Shown piece after piece: positions 25,870 to 37,099 of a stretch of 64,000 nt of DNA (position 1 is its first letter; every line of letters starts with the position of its first letter). Location: assembly GCF_000143415.4 (NCBI RefSeq), contig NW_003314270.1, positions 2,635,668 through 2,699,667 on the forward strand, in the 5' to 3' direction. Source of the DNA: Selaginella moellendorffii. Its lineage: Eukaryota > Streptophyta > Lycopodiopsida > Selaginellales > Selaginellaceae. A program made the translations under genes and the position numbers. Below the pieces are notes generated by a model. That model was not told the origin of the DNA and made no database searches. It was given only the letters and a program-made list of their open reading frames with translations.

Positions 25870-27260
25870 CCCGAGATTGTGGAGCTTCTTACCAATAGCA
25901 TCTAGAACCTGGCCTTCTGTCCATGTCTTTCTCCTCTTCTTCTTCTTCTTCTTTTTTTCTTATGGGGTTGATTGGATCCACATGCTGACATTTTGAGAGA
26001 AGAGATTAAAGATATTGCCAAAGATCCTCAAGCAATGCTTCCAATTCCAAGCGCCCTCTTGGCAAAGCGCTGATGGCAAGCGAGTCCTCATTGGATAAAC
26101 TCAACTCTCATGCTCTTCACGAGTTTCTAGCTTTCTCATGTCTTCCTACTTTCGTTATTCTTGTGTTTTTCTAACAGTAGGGAGGCAAACTAAACAACTT
26201 CACAGATGGGTCTGGCGTCGAGCATGACTATTTTCTCTCGCTGGTGAAACCGTTGTTTGAGGACATGCCTCTGGTGGCGCCTCCAGAGCCTGCGAAGTCC
26301 AAGTATGTTGGTGGCGAGTGGCCCCTTCAAGGCGAGAGTGATGTAAGAGTTTTTCCTTTCTTTCATTTTTGCGTTCTCTCTTTGTTGGAAGTCTAAATGG
26401 ATCTAGCTCTTTCATTTTTAACCAGACAGGTTTCTATTGCTTTTGAATCCCTGGTGGCTGGAGAAATGAACGTGATGCTGTAGTGGCAACTGTGTTACAG
26501 GTAAAGATTCCCCTTCTTTCTCAAGTTTGCTGGAAGAAAATGTTTATGCAAACTTTGTGTTTCTTTTATTTTTTTTCCGTTTTAGTCGGCTCGTTTTCAA
26601 CCAGGGGCCCAGGCAAGGGCATCCATTCCAGATTGTGTATGTATGAATCATGGTTTGGTTTTTGTGTTCTTGCTTAATTTGGCACAGACGTCCAGATACT
26701 CGCATTCTTGCTGTCCATCCCATGTGGAAAATTTTAGTGCTTTTACTTCTGTATACAATGACTCCAGCTTGTTTGGGATCCGTGCATCTTCTGTGAGTAG
26801 TGCTCTCGAGTAATATTTGTCTCAAATGCGTGTTCTTGTGCTGTTTATCTAGGAGCACAAGTTTGTAGACGAACTGGTAGATATTATAGGAGACGAGCTT
26901 TTGGCAGAACCTGGAGAAGGTACTCAACTTGGACATTCTCTTTTATCACTTCTATATGACGTCTTTCCATTGTCGTTGACGAGATTGAATCACACAAAGA
27001 TTGCAACCATTTCACTTGTTCTGATGAATCTCGAGTCTCTGGTTCGTGGTTTCTCGTTTCTCTATGCATAGATGAACTATATATTTTCTTATAGGTGGTC
27101 ATGAATGATCGGCAAGTTTTCACTATGGTTGCAGGTCAGACACTACGTTATTTGTAAATGAGCTTTTTATTTTGGGGACAGGAAGCCTGCAAAAGAATTT
27201 ATCAATGCAGTTCATGAGCACTTTAGATGATCTTTGTAAAGTTGTGGTATGGCGACGGTA
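25870..27260 (+). pseudogene. Mitochondrial processing peptidase alpha-like pseudogene
   Basis: Translated pieces line up in order with the M16 peptidase alpha subunit of the mitochondrial processing peptidase, which removes presequences in the matrix. PEIVELLTNSI is near 25872, a DIAKDPQAML block near 26010, SSLDKLNSHALHEFL near 26085, VEHDYFLSLVKPLFEDMPL near 26218 and PGGWRNERDAVVATVLQ near 26450. GPGKGIHSRL (glycine-rich loop) is near 26607, SAFTSVYNDSSLFGIRASS near 26735 and LVLMNLES near 27018. Introns with GT-AG borders remain between some blocks. The reading frame breaks just before PGGW by one base and at several other points, and the N-terminal zinc-binding-like region is absent. 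It is flanked by Gypsy DNA on the left. I read it as a decayed partial gene copy. Confidence 0.75.
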
Positions 27261-27454
27261 TGTATATCACAAAGTTTTCAAATAATAGTTGATATATTAA
27301 TTCAGTTTTAACAAAAGTGATTTTTGTATTTGCAACAACCCTTAAATAAAAATTAATCTTATGACCCGTTAGATGATAGTATTCGCTTAGGGTTATGGAA
27401 TTCCCCCTCGAAGCTGCGAAGGCTCTTTGTCCTGGAATCCTCATTTTTTTTCCA

Positions 27455-28454
27455 GGGAACTACATTGCGTCTGGAGAGAATCGTCCGTGCTTCCTGACGT
27501 GGAGTGCACTCTGTCTGCATGGCCTCTTCCAGTGGGTGACTGGAAGAAATCTCTGGATGGCGCTTTTGGTTTTGCGGTGGATGCAGCAGCGAAACTTCAA
27601 CCTGCGAAAAAAAGATCTGGAGGCCAAAATCAGTGATCCTAGCTACAAGAACTCGAGCCTGAAGCCTGAGGCATGGGCCAGACAGAACTACATCAGGGTT
27701 TTTCCCAAGCCAGATCGACAAGACCAGGGACTGGAGGGCACAAACACGAGACTCAAAGCCCTGAACTCCACGTTGATCCTGCAAGTCACCAACCAGAAAG
27801 AAGATATGAAGAACACAAACATAGAAGCAAGCTGAGAAAATCCAAGAGCTGCAGAAGAACTCAAGGGAGATCGTTAGCCTTAAGGAGGAGAAACTCACGG
27901 AGAGAGTGGCAAAGCTCGAGGAGGAACTTACAGACCAGAGTCGTCAGCTTTCAGCCCATGGTCGTCAACTCTCAGCATTGGAGCAGAGGTTATCTCCATT
28001 GTGCATGGTCGAGCGAGTGCTTCTGCAAAAGCTCTGTGAGGCCAGGCTCGGGAGAAATGCGTGAGGCTTGTGGGAGAAGCAGATGTGGAGATCCCACTGG
28101 CAGCCGATGGAAAAACAAATTGGAATGCATTTTTCAACATTCTAGGGTAAGTTTTTCTTTTTCTTTTTTTCTTCTGTCAACTAGTACTTACATGTGATTT
28201 TTATTTTTTTCAGAGTCATGGCATTGTTAAACGATGCAGGGCTCACTGTGGGGCTCGAGTATGCCAGATCGATCCCCCGGCGCTTGCATGCCAGTGTGCA
28301 TCAAGTGGTGGAGTCGGAGGTGTTTGTGGACACAATGCCGGAGCTGACGCTCAACGAGTTCCGGACCAAAATGGAGAACATTCTGGTGTTCATCTGTCTA
28401 GCAGTGCAAGCTTCTCTCCAAGCAGCCTTTGAGGCTGATGCTCCAACTGAGTAA
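27455..28454 (+). pseudogene. Coiled-coil protein, frameshifted, unknown family
   Basis: A C-terminal exon (28215-28454, ending in TAA) follows a clear intron (about 28146-28214) and completes the phase of the exon before it (NILG-VMALLNDAG). Upstream, a heptad-rich stretch (about 27780-28030, with EIVSLKEEKLTERVAKLEEE and further Leu/Glu/Lys repeats) predicts a coiled coil. At least two single-base shifts break the frame: one near 27835, where a TGA interrupts, and one near 28062 before VRLVGEADVEIPLAADGKT. I do not recognise the family. It lies 0.2 kb after the peptidase relic in the same orientation, so both may have been neighbours in a captured gene segment. Confidence 0.5.
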
Positions 28455-28834
28455 AGGTGTGTAAATTTCAAGCTTACTAAGCATTGAGCTCTTTGTTTCT
28501 TGTGTCAGGTTTTGCAACGAATTTTTGTCCCCTTGAATTTTCTCCCTTCGATAGCCATCCTCTCGAGTTCTAGAGCTTCTTGTACAAGCCTGCTATTCTT
28601 ATCATTAAAAGATACTCAAAAAGTAAGCTGTTTAGCTTAGCAAGTAAATTGAAGTAAATGTAAAAGCTCTTTTGTCCCTAAATCTTTTTGTTCGTTTTCT
28701 TTGCCTATCGATTTCATCTAGCAAATAGAAATAGCAAATGAGTCCAGTGAAAATAGCAGGAGCTGAGATAACCACAGCTCTTTTACTAGGAGCCACTCGC
28801 AGCATCTACACAGTGGTAATTGTTACCTGGAACT

Positions 28835-29018
28835 TCATACTTTTATTGCTTTTTCTTCCACTCCTCCATGGCTCTCAAGCTTAATTTTTTTCTGGGGACC
28901 TTCAACACTCTTGATTTTCTTTGGCTTTTCAGACTTGGAATCTCTCTCAGGAGGTGTCGAATGTAGCTGCAAGAGGCCAAATCCCATAGCAATCTTGCCA
29001 ACCTGCAATTTCTTCCAC
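28835..29018 (-). pseudogene. Possible terminal exon of an unknown gene
   Basis: On the minus strand a TATTTAG acceptor is followed by an open frame of about 60 codons ending in TGA at 28835. It starts WKKLQVGKIAMGFGLLQLH and continues with a Lys/Glu/Pro-rich tail. Codon content is more gene-like than its surroundings, but no upstream exon could be found. It may be a fragment captured together with the two pseudogenes to its left. Function unknown. Confidence 0.3.
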
Positions 29019-29264
29019 CTAAATACAAATAGAGAACAAAGAAGGATTGCTCATTGGAAAATGTAGTTATAGTGGTGCTCTTTTTGTTGGCAAAATAAGC
29101 ATTTTCCATTTTTTGTAGCAATGTCATATTAATGTTGGAAGATTTTGAAATATAGATTAATTACAAAAGTAGTGGAGGCTTTTTATACAAATAAGTCAAT
29201 GACCTTTTCATCCTTATTTTAAAAGTACCATCAAAAAATTAATTTAGCATAAATTTGAAGTGTT

Positions 29265-29640
29265 AACTTTCCAAGCTCATTTTTATAAATAGTGGCCCTT
29301 TGTTATCTTCTTTATACAGGTTTGAGTTTATTTTCTATTGTTCAACTTATTATTATATGTTGTTGTATACATTTGCATCATGTAGTAAATTTAATTTTCA
29401 TTCTCTATAGCAACACCTATATACATATACATGAGACAAGGTAAACTTAATTGTATATAGAAGTGATTTTGACCTTGAACTTCAGTCATTGTAAGTAGTG
29501 TTGAATTAAGGTAACCTTACATTGGTATAAATTAATTACAACACAATCATACCAAATATAGCTTTGAGGATTTTCCCTCTTGATTCATACTCCCTCATTT
29601 TTTCTTCATTCCTCTCACTTGAAGCTGGAAGATTCCTCTC
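29265..29640 (+). mobile_element. A+T-shifted copy of the Gypsy protease region
   Basis: It aligns with about 22560-22930 of the Gypsy element, with landmarks CTTTCCAAGCTC, ATACAGGTTYGAGTTTAT, CATTCTYTATRGCAAC and GAGGMTTTTCCC. C-to-T and G-to-A changes dominate the differences. No open frame remains. Confidence 0.7.
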
Positions 29641-30196
29641 ATCTAGTCTAATACACTTGGGTATTATCTTCAATCCTTGTCTCAGAACTCAAAAAGCACC
29701 ACTCATAAAGGAGAAAAGTTGCTATTAAATTATGTTAAATCAGCCCCTTTTCACCCTTATCATAGATGCCTTTGAAGTAGTATTTCACAGCTATAAGAAC
29801 TCTATAGAAAGATTCTTACAAAGAAGCTCTCAAGAACTCTCTTTCTCTCTAAAATAAGACTATATAGTGGATTCATAAAGAAAAAACACTCTAGCTTCAC
29901 TTATGATATAATAGAAAAAAAATGATAAAAAATAGTGATAGATTGTGCAAAAACAATTCAAAATCTCAACCTAGGGTTTCTAGGATACCATTATGACCGA
30001 AAACACTTATTTAGGTTGTGCTACACATTAAAAGAAAGGATCCATGATATGGAAGAAATGGCAAGAGAAATGGAGTTGTATAAGTTGCAAACAAAATTGA
30101 GAGAAAATAAAAAAGAACAAAGCTAAACAGCTCTGACCAGTCTTATGCCACGGTGGTTTACCCGACCAGCTTTGCTCGACCCCCTGGACCTTTTTT

Positions 30197-30656
30197 NNNN
30201 NNNNNNNNNNNNNNNNNNNNNNNNNNNNNNNNNNNNNNNNNNNNNNNNNNNNNNNNNNNNNNNNNNNNNNNNNNNNNNNNNNNNNNNNNNNNNNNNNNNN
30301 NNNNNNNNNNNNNNNNNNNNNNNNNNNNNNNNNNNNNNNNNNNNNNNNNNNNNNNNNNNNNNNNNNNNNNNNNNNNNNNNNNNNNNNNNNNNNNNNNNNN
30401 NNNNNNNNNNNNNNNNNNNNNNNNNNNNNNNNNNNNNNNNNNNNNNNNNNNNNNNNNNNNNNNNNNNNNNNNNNNNNNNNNNNNNNNNNNNNNNNNNNNN
30501 NNNNNNNNNNNNNNNNNNNNNNNNNNNNNNNNNNNNNNNNNNNNNNNNNNNNNNNNNNNNNNNNNNNNNNNNNNNNNNNNNNNNNNNNNNNNNNNNNNNN
30601 NNNNNNNNNNNNNNNNNNNNNNNNNNNNNNNNNNNNNNNNNNNNNNNNNNNNNNNN
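30197..30656. other. Assembly gap
   Basis: 460 undetermined bases. Frames reported across it are meaningless. Confidence 1.
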
Positions 30657-30675
30657 AATAAATCAAAATATAAAA

Positions 30676-31125
30676 ATGAAATTATTAGCTTATTTCATTT
30701 TATGGTTTGCTATATGAAAGGGCTCTCTTCAAAATTACTCAAGTCCATCAATTGTAAACTGCATTGAAAGAAATTATGTAAGAACTGATGTTGGAGATTA
30801 TTGTAACTGTGCATCACTTGTTTGGATTAAATTTGCTTTAGCTAATTTTGCACCTGGACATTATAGCTTTAGAATTGGTACACTTGGAGTTTTTTTAAAC
30901 ATTGGATGCTTTCATGATCAAACAAGAAGTGATTTTCTTGAAGGTATTGAAGATATATGGGAAATATGTCTTTCACAAAATGAATTTGGAGGTCATGTCA
31001 TTCTTACTGATGGGTCAATGAGATTAATGATAACTCATACTAGAGATGAACTTATTTATAGTGAAACTAATTATCTTAAACCTCAAGATTTATATTTACC
31101 AGATAAGTGTTATGCAACTTCTTAA
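30676..31125 (+). pseudogene. A+T-rich secreted-protein-like ORF with in-frame TGA
   Basis: An ATG at 30676 opens a hydrophobic leader, MKLLAYFILWFAI. It is interrupted by TGA at codon 14 (30715-30717), and the same frame then stays open for 135 more codons to TAA at 31123. The body holds six cysteines, including DYCNC, GCFHD and DKCYA. With the hydrophobic leader this fits a small secreted, disulfide-bonded protein. Codons are extremely A/T-biased, unlike the genes after 41 kb. The family is unknown to me. Alternatives are a recent nonsense mutation, a sequencing error, or a start inside the gap with different splicing. The start is only 20 bases from the assembly gap. Confidence 0.45.
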
Positions 31126-33732
31126 TTAATTAACATCTATCTAAATTTTAATTAAATATTAAGAATATATTTTTATTTAGTTATCTTTAACTGTGATTAG
31201 TGATTAAAACTGGAGATGTATAATAATAAATATGTTTATTGTATAATTTATAATCATAAACTTGTAGCTTAATGATTAGTAAATATATTGTATTGAATAA
31301 TTATAATAAACTATAATTATCAATTAATTACCATAATTTCAAAAAATAATTATTTTATTACTGTAAAAAAAATTCTTCTACAACTGATTTTATTGCTAGT
31401 TCTTTTTAAATTTGATAAATAAGAAAAATAAATATCTTGAATAAACCATTATTCTAAATATATCCAATCAATATAATTAAATCTCCTCAACCCACTACTA
31501 TTAGTAGTAGCAGCCTGTTATAAATCATCAATATTGATGATTATAAGTGTCATGCTATGGAGAACTCTAGTGCCAATTTAAACAATTTGATATAAAAAGT
31601 GAACTAAAATATTTCAATCTCCTTTTGGGGAAGGTATAGTTCATGTCAATTGCCTTGTCTTGTCATTTGGAGTAGCCAACTTTCAATATAGTAGAGTATA
31701 TAAAGCATTTGTTATAATATTGTTCTTCCCAAGTTTATAAGGATCTCACAATCAAACTTGACTAAAACATTGGCCTGTTAACTCTATTTTTCTTGAAGGT
31801 CAAGTTATGATAAAAAGTGTTTTATTGTCATATTGTGTGGACTCAACATCACAACGTCTTTGCGGGGTATGTAGATCTTAACGTGCGGATCCCTGTTGAA
31901 ACTCCTAACTCTTAAAACAAAGTTATTTATATATACTTTAAAGTGTCTTTTAAAGTAATACTACCACTTCTTAAGTGCTTTGACCATTGGAAACAACTAT
32001 ACTTCCAAGGGAATATATAAACTCCTTAGACACTTTTCATAAATAACTAATAGGACTAAAATGAGACTAACACAAGGGGTTTTTTTTCATAAGTAGACCA
32101 TTTTTATTAAATCTTATTTTATTGCTTTGAGAAGAATGCCATTGGATGATTGTTTTATTTTAAGATCACATTTAACGCAAAGTTCAAGGCATCCATTTCT
32201 ACCTTAAAGTTTTTACTAACGTTTAGTAATGCTTATATGTCAACTTCCCTTAAAGGTGGACTAATATAACTTCACATTCTGTTGTTCATACTATCTTCTC
32301 TTTTCCCGTTTGGTCTTTGCATTTGTTATGAAGTGAGTTATGTTTTATTATAGAAAATAAATTCATGAAAAATCATTAAGTGATTATTTATTAAGCATAA
32401 TTTATTGTGTTTAACTTTTGGATTGATATAGATATGTTCTTTATTAACTTTTGCATTTTAGCTTATGAAAGTGTTAAAGGGGATATTATAAGCTGTACTA
32501 TGATTTCTTTTTGGGCATTAAAGGTAGTTAGTGCAAAACTTGTGATCTTGGTTTATAGGACTTGGATATATGCTTCTTTGAGTTTTTAGTTTTTTAGTTA
32601 TCATATTCATTATTCTATTTATTAAGAGTTATCAAAGAAGGTGTTTTAGCTCATAATATTTTATATTTGAGTTAGTTTCTCATTTAGCAATCATTGGCAA
32701 TGATTAATTGTCATTTTAGATAGTTTATTACCCTTATTAGAGTCTTTCTTAATTATTGTTGGTGATCTATTCTTTAGGATAGTAGATTATTCTTCAATAA
32801 TGATTATGCATCTCTGTAGTGCATATAAATTTGAAATTGAACTCTAAGTTTATTACATTACAAAACACACATTCAATATATGTTATGAGCACCAACTCTT
32901 TATATACAACTCTTACATGTAAAATAGTGTCAGATGGTATCTAATACAATTTTGGCATACTAGTGGTCTAACACAAAGAAGACTAGAGCAACATAGAACT
33001 TGGCTTAATCCCAAACCAAACATAAAACAAGGATATATAGTGTAGCAAGAGCTAAATTAATATCTTAGTTGGTTTCACTAGCTCTTTATATGCAAGTCCT
33101 ATATACAAAATCATATCAAATGTTGTCTAGCACAATTTTGGTATATTGGTGGTCTAACACAAGAAGAACTACAGCAACATGGAGCTTAGACTTAGTCCCA
33201 AACCAAATCTAGAAAGAGTTTAGCAAGAGCCAATGTAATATCTTAGTTGGTTCCATTTGAGGAATGCACACTTTGGGCTTCACCTTAGTTTCAAGAGTTA
33301 GTCTTTAGGATAAGTTTGAAACTTATTAAATATGGAATAGTGTTAAATTGTAAATTAAGATGCAGGAACAATACCATAAAGTTTAACACACTCTCTATAT
33401 TCTGTAGATATGCATTTTAAGCAAATCTAAACACTTATCATAAATATTATATAGATCCGGAACAAGACCAACACATAAGGTATGATAGTGAGGGGTTTAA
33501 GGCACTCTTTACATTCTATAAATATGCCTTTTGAACAAATTTAGACACTTATTATAAATATTATATAGATCTGAAATAGGACTAATACATAGAACATGAT
33601 AATGATGATCTATAATGGCAGTCACAATAAGCTATCATGTAGTAATATTGAGGAACTAAATTCAATATCATAAGGGTTTTTGCCAAGCCGGTGCAAGATA
33701 GAGCAAAAGAGAATTAAAAGCTAAACCAAAAT
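31126..33732. repeat. A+T-rich repeat remnants
   Basis: No gene is seen. From about 32900 to 33732 the sequence is a strongly A+T-shifted copy of the dispersed repeat at 13730-14280, present partly twice. 31126-32900 has no recognisable content. Confidence 0.5.
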
Positions 33733-33894
33733 TGTAGCGCATGTGATCATGGGATGAGATTTGGATATACTGTCACTGTGGATCTTTGGAACCTTGGGGG
33801 ATAAATGGGGATAAAATAGCCACTAAGGGCTCTCTCATCAAGCAATTGCCCCTTTTCCAGTTGGCTTAAGGGGAGAGAGATAAAGTGCGTTACA
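33733..33894 (+). repeat. Single TRIM-family LTR
   Basis: 162 bp, the same length as the TRIM LTRs and highly similar to 18804-18965 in inverse orientation (TGTAGCGCATGTGATCA to GTGCGTTACA). No primer-binding site follows. Confidence 0.85.
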
Positions 33895-33958
33895 GTTCCT
33901 GACTGCGAGGGCCGCTCAAAAAGCAACTAAAAGGGGATGTCGGACCTTTTGGGTTCAA

Positions 33959-36930
33959 GTGATGGAAGTTGAGGGTATTGGTGACTCAGTTCGAATCGGC
34001 GACGGGGTTGATCCTATACCAAAGAAGATATTGGAGTTGTTGGCGAGGAATCAGGATATCTTTCCGAAGGATTTGCCGCCAAGGCTACCTTCTAGCCGTG
34101 AGGTTGATCATCGGATTGAAGTTATTCTGGGTTCTAAACCACCTACGAAAGCTCCATATCGGTTGAACATCAAGGAGATGGCTGAACTCAAGAAGCAACT
34201 CATGGAGCTTCTTGACAAAGGTCATATCCGACCAAGCAAGTCACCTTATGGAGCGCCGGTCCTTTTTGTTATGAAAAAGGATGGAACCATGAGGATGTGT
34301 ATTGACTATCGGGCACTCAACAAGATTACGGTTAAAAAAAGTTATCCTTTGCCTCGCATTAATGACTTGTTTGACCAACTCTTAAAGGCTAAGTATTTTA
34401 CGCGACTTGATTTGCGGTCCGGGTACCATCAGATATGGATGGCGGATTAGGATGTGAAGAAGACAGCCTTTAAGACTCGGTATGGATCATATGAGTTCCT
34501 TGTCATGCCGTTCGGGTTATGCAATGCTCTAGCAACGTTCAGCACTATGATGGATAGAATATTCAGAGATTATCTAGACACATTTGTTGTCCTATATATC
34601 GACAATGTTCTAGTCTTCAGCGAAATGTTGGAGGATCATTTGAAACACTTGGAGCTGGTGTTTCAGAAGTTGTGCGAACACAAACTGTATGCTAAGGAAA
34701 GTAAATGCGCTTTTGGTCAATTGCGCGTAAACTTTCTCAGACATATAGTTGGTGGTGGCGTGATTGGAGTCGATCCAAAGAAGGTGGAAGCAATGAAGTC
34801 CTGGGAAGTCCCAACCACTGTATCAGATGTTCGTTCTTTTCTCGATTTGGCGGGATACTATTGCAAGTTTGTCCGCAATTTTGCAAGAATTGCTTTTCCA
34901 TTGACTGAGTTGACGAAGAGTAGTATTCCGTTTGATTGGACACTAGCTTGTCAGTGTGCTTTTGTACAGTTGAAGGAGATCTTAACTACGGTTCCTGTTC
35001 TCTAGATCCCAAATCTTGATAAACCCTTCGAAGTGCATTATGATGCGTCTGGCTATGCCATGTTGCAACAAAATTGTGACAAAGCAGTTGGTGTTATGCT
35101 AAGGCGACATGGTTGTCCCGTTGCATTCTATTCCAAGAAATTGGATGAGACCCAACGAAGATGGCCAACACATGAGAAAGAGATGTTTGCTATAGTGTTG
35201 GCCCTGGAACACTGGAGACACTACTTGGGTGGACATACCAAGGTTTATATGGATAGTAACACACTAAACTACTTTGTTATGCAGCCTAAACTTACGCCGA
35301 AGCAGGCTCGTTGGCAAGAGAAGCTTGCTAGATATGATATTAAAATCATATATAAACCTGGTAAAGACAATATTGTTCCGGATGCATTGAGTCGTCAAGC
35401 TCAATTCCGGGCAATATCGGCAATCAGTTTGGACTGGTTGGAGGACGTTTGGGCTTCATATGGAAGTGATCCATTGGCAAAGGCAATCTTATGCCGTACA
35501 GGGTTGTTGAAGCAGTGCCCTAGTAGTGAAGTAGCGAAAGTTGCTATTCGCACTAATGCGAAGCTTCACTTCTCAGTTCGGGATGGGCTTATATTCTATA
35601 AGCAAGAAAGATTGTATCTTCCCTCTAAAGATTTGCAGCAGTTATTTCTGCGGGAACATCATGATATTTCAGCAGCGGGACATGGTGGACAACGAAAGAC
35701 TCTAGCTTTGTTGAAAAAGGGATTTTTCTGGTCTGGTATGGAAGGTGATGTAGCGGACTATGTCTGTTCCTGCCCTATATGCCAGCAATGTAAGCGCAAA
35801 ATTGAGAAGCAGGCTGGGAAGTTGCAGTGCATTCTAGCACCGGCATGGCCATTTCAAAGTGTGACACTTGATTTTGTCACTTGCTTGCCGAAGTCTAAGG
35901 GTTATGATACTTTGATGGTGGTTGTGGATCAGTTAACAAAGATTGCACACTTCATTCCAACTATGGGAATAATGAATGTGAAACAAGCAGCAAAGCTCTT
36001 TTTCCATGAAGTAGTGCGAGTTCGTGGTCTCCCTAAAGAGATGATCTTAGATAGAGATTCGAGGTTTATGAGGAAGTTTTGGGGCAGACTGTTCCAGTTG
36101 TTTGGTACTAAGTTAAAGTTTAGTACGGCTTATCATCCTCAGACTGATGGGTAGACCGAACGCATGAATGCTCAAGTTGAGGATTATCTGCGGTACTATG
36201 TCGCGGCGGACCAACGTGACTGAGTTGAGCATTTGGATACAGCAGAAATATGTTATAACAACACATTTCACAGCGCTATAGGCTGTTCTCCATGGGAGAT
36301 GTTGCAAGGAAATGCTCGTGGGTTCCTCAACAGATCGTTGTACCAAAACCTATGTCTGAAGTGTTGGTCCCGGCCGTTGAGACTTATGCGGAGCAGCTAC
36401 GCTAAAGTTGGTCTAAACCTACTGAGGTGATGGGCAAAGCTCAGGATAGGTATCGACGTGATAAGGATCAACATTGTCGGGATGTATCTTATCAAGTGGG
36501 AGATCAAGTGTGGCTATCTTCCTGGAATTTGAACATTAAGGGTTCTTTGTCTCGAAAGCTCTTGCCAAGATATGTTGGACCCTATTGGGTGCTAAAACGC
36601 ATTGGTGATATATCCTATCGGTTGGATCTACCTGCGGAGATGTCCAATGTTTATAATGTATTTCATGCCAATCTATTGGCTCCTTACACTATGAATATTG
36701 CACATCAAGGGGAGATTCGTCCACCACCAGATGTTGTGGATGGTGAACCTGAATATGAAGTTGAAAGCATTCTGTCCTGTCGCCGGAAACATGGAGCTCG
36801 TGCGAAAGAATATCTAATTAAGTGGAAAGGTTACCCAACTTGTGAATCAACCTAGGAACCTCTTAGTAATCTTACCCATGCTCGTGAGCTTGTCATGGAG
36901 TATGAGAATCGTAATAAGGATTAGCTTTTG
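33959..36930 (+). mobile_element. Chromodomain Ty3/Gypsy (chromovirus) pol, defective
   Basis: Long, nearly collinear frames cover the following. Reverse transcriptase runs from about 33960 to 34800 ([21 protein letters not shown], then LVMPFGLCNALATF). RNase H is at about 35020-35400 (HYDASGYAM, DALSRQ). The integrase HHCC and DDE core is at about 35600-36200 (CPICQQCKR, LDFVTCLPKSKGYDTLMVVV, STAYHPQTDG). A GPY-type domain lies at about 36480-36690 and a chromodomain ends near 36855 (KEYLIKWKGYPTCEST). The catalytic YxDD box reads YIDN (about 34600), so polymerase activity is lost even apart from the TAG stops near 34448, 35003, 36152, 36222 and 36853. Gag is missing. Confidence 0.93.
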
Positions 36931-37099
36931 TAAAATATTGTAATAAATCTTGCAAATTAATAAAGTAATATATTTCTATAAATCAAAGTGTCATTTCTCT
37001 CATTCGATAGTACTTGGGTCAGTTTAGGCAGGCTAACTTCGGCACTTCAGTGCATGGGTCCAATCCATAACTATGGGGATAACTATTATAGGCTGATCA

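Noticed and set aside
27359..27898. Minus-strand frame of 179 codons
   Set aside because: It is antisense to the coiled-coil pseudogene and has no domain of its own.
30028..30767. Frames of about 190-210 codons
   Set aside because: They run through the 460-N assembly gap and carry no evidence.
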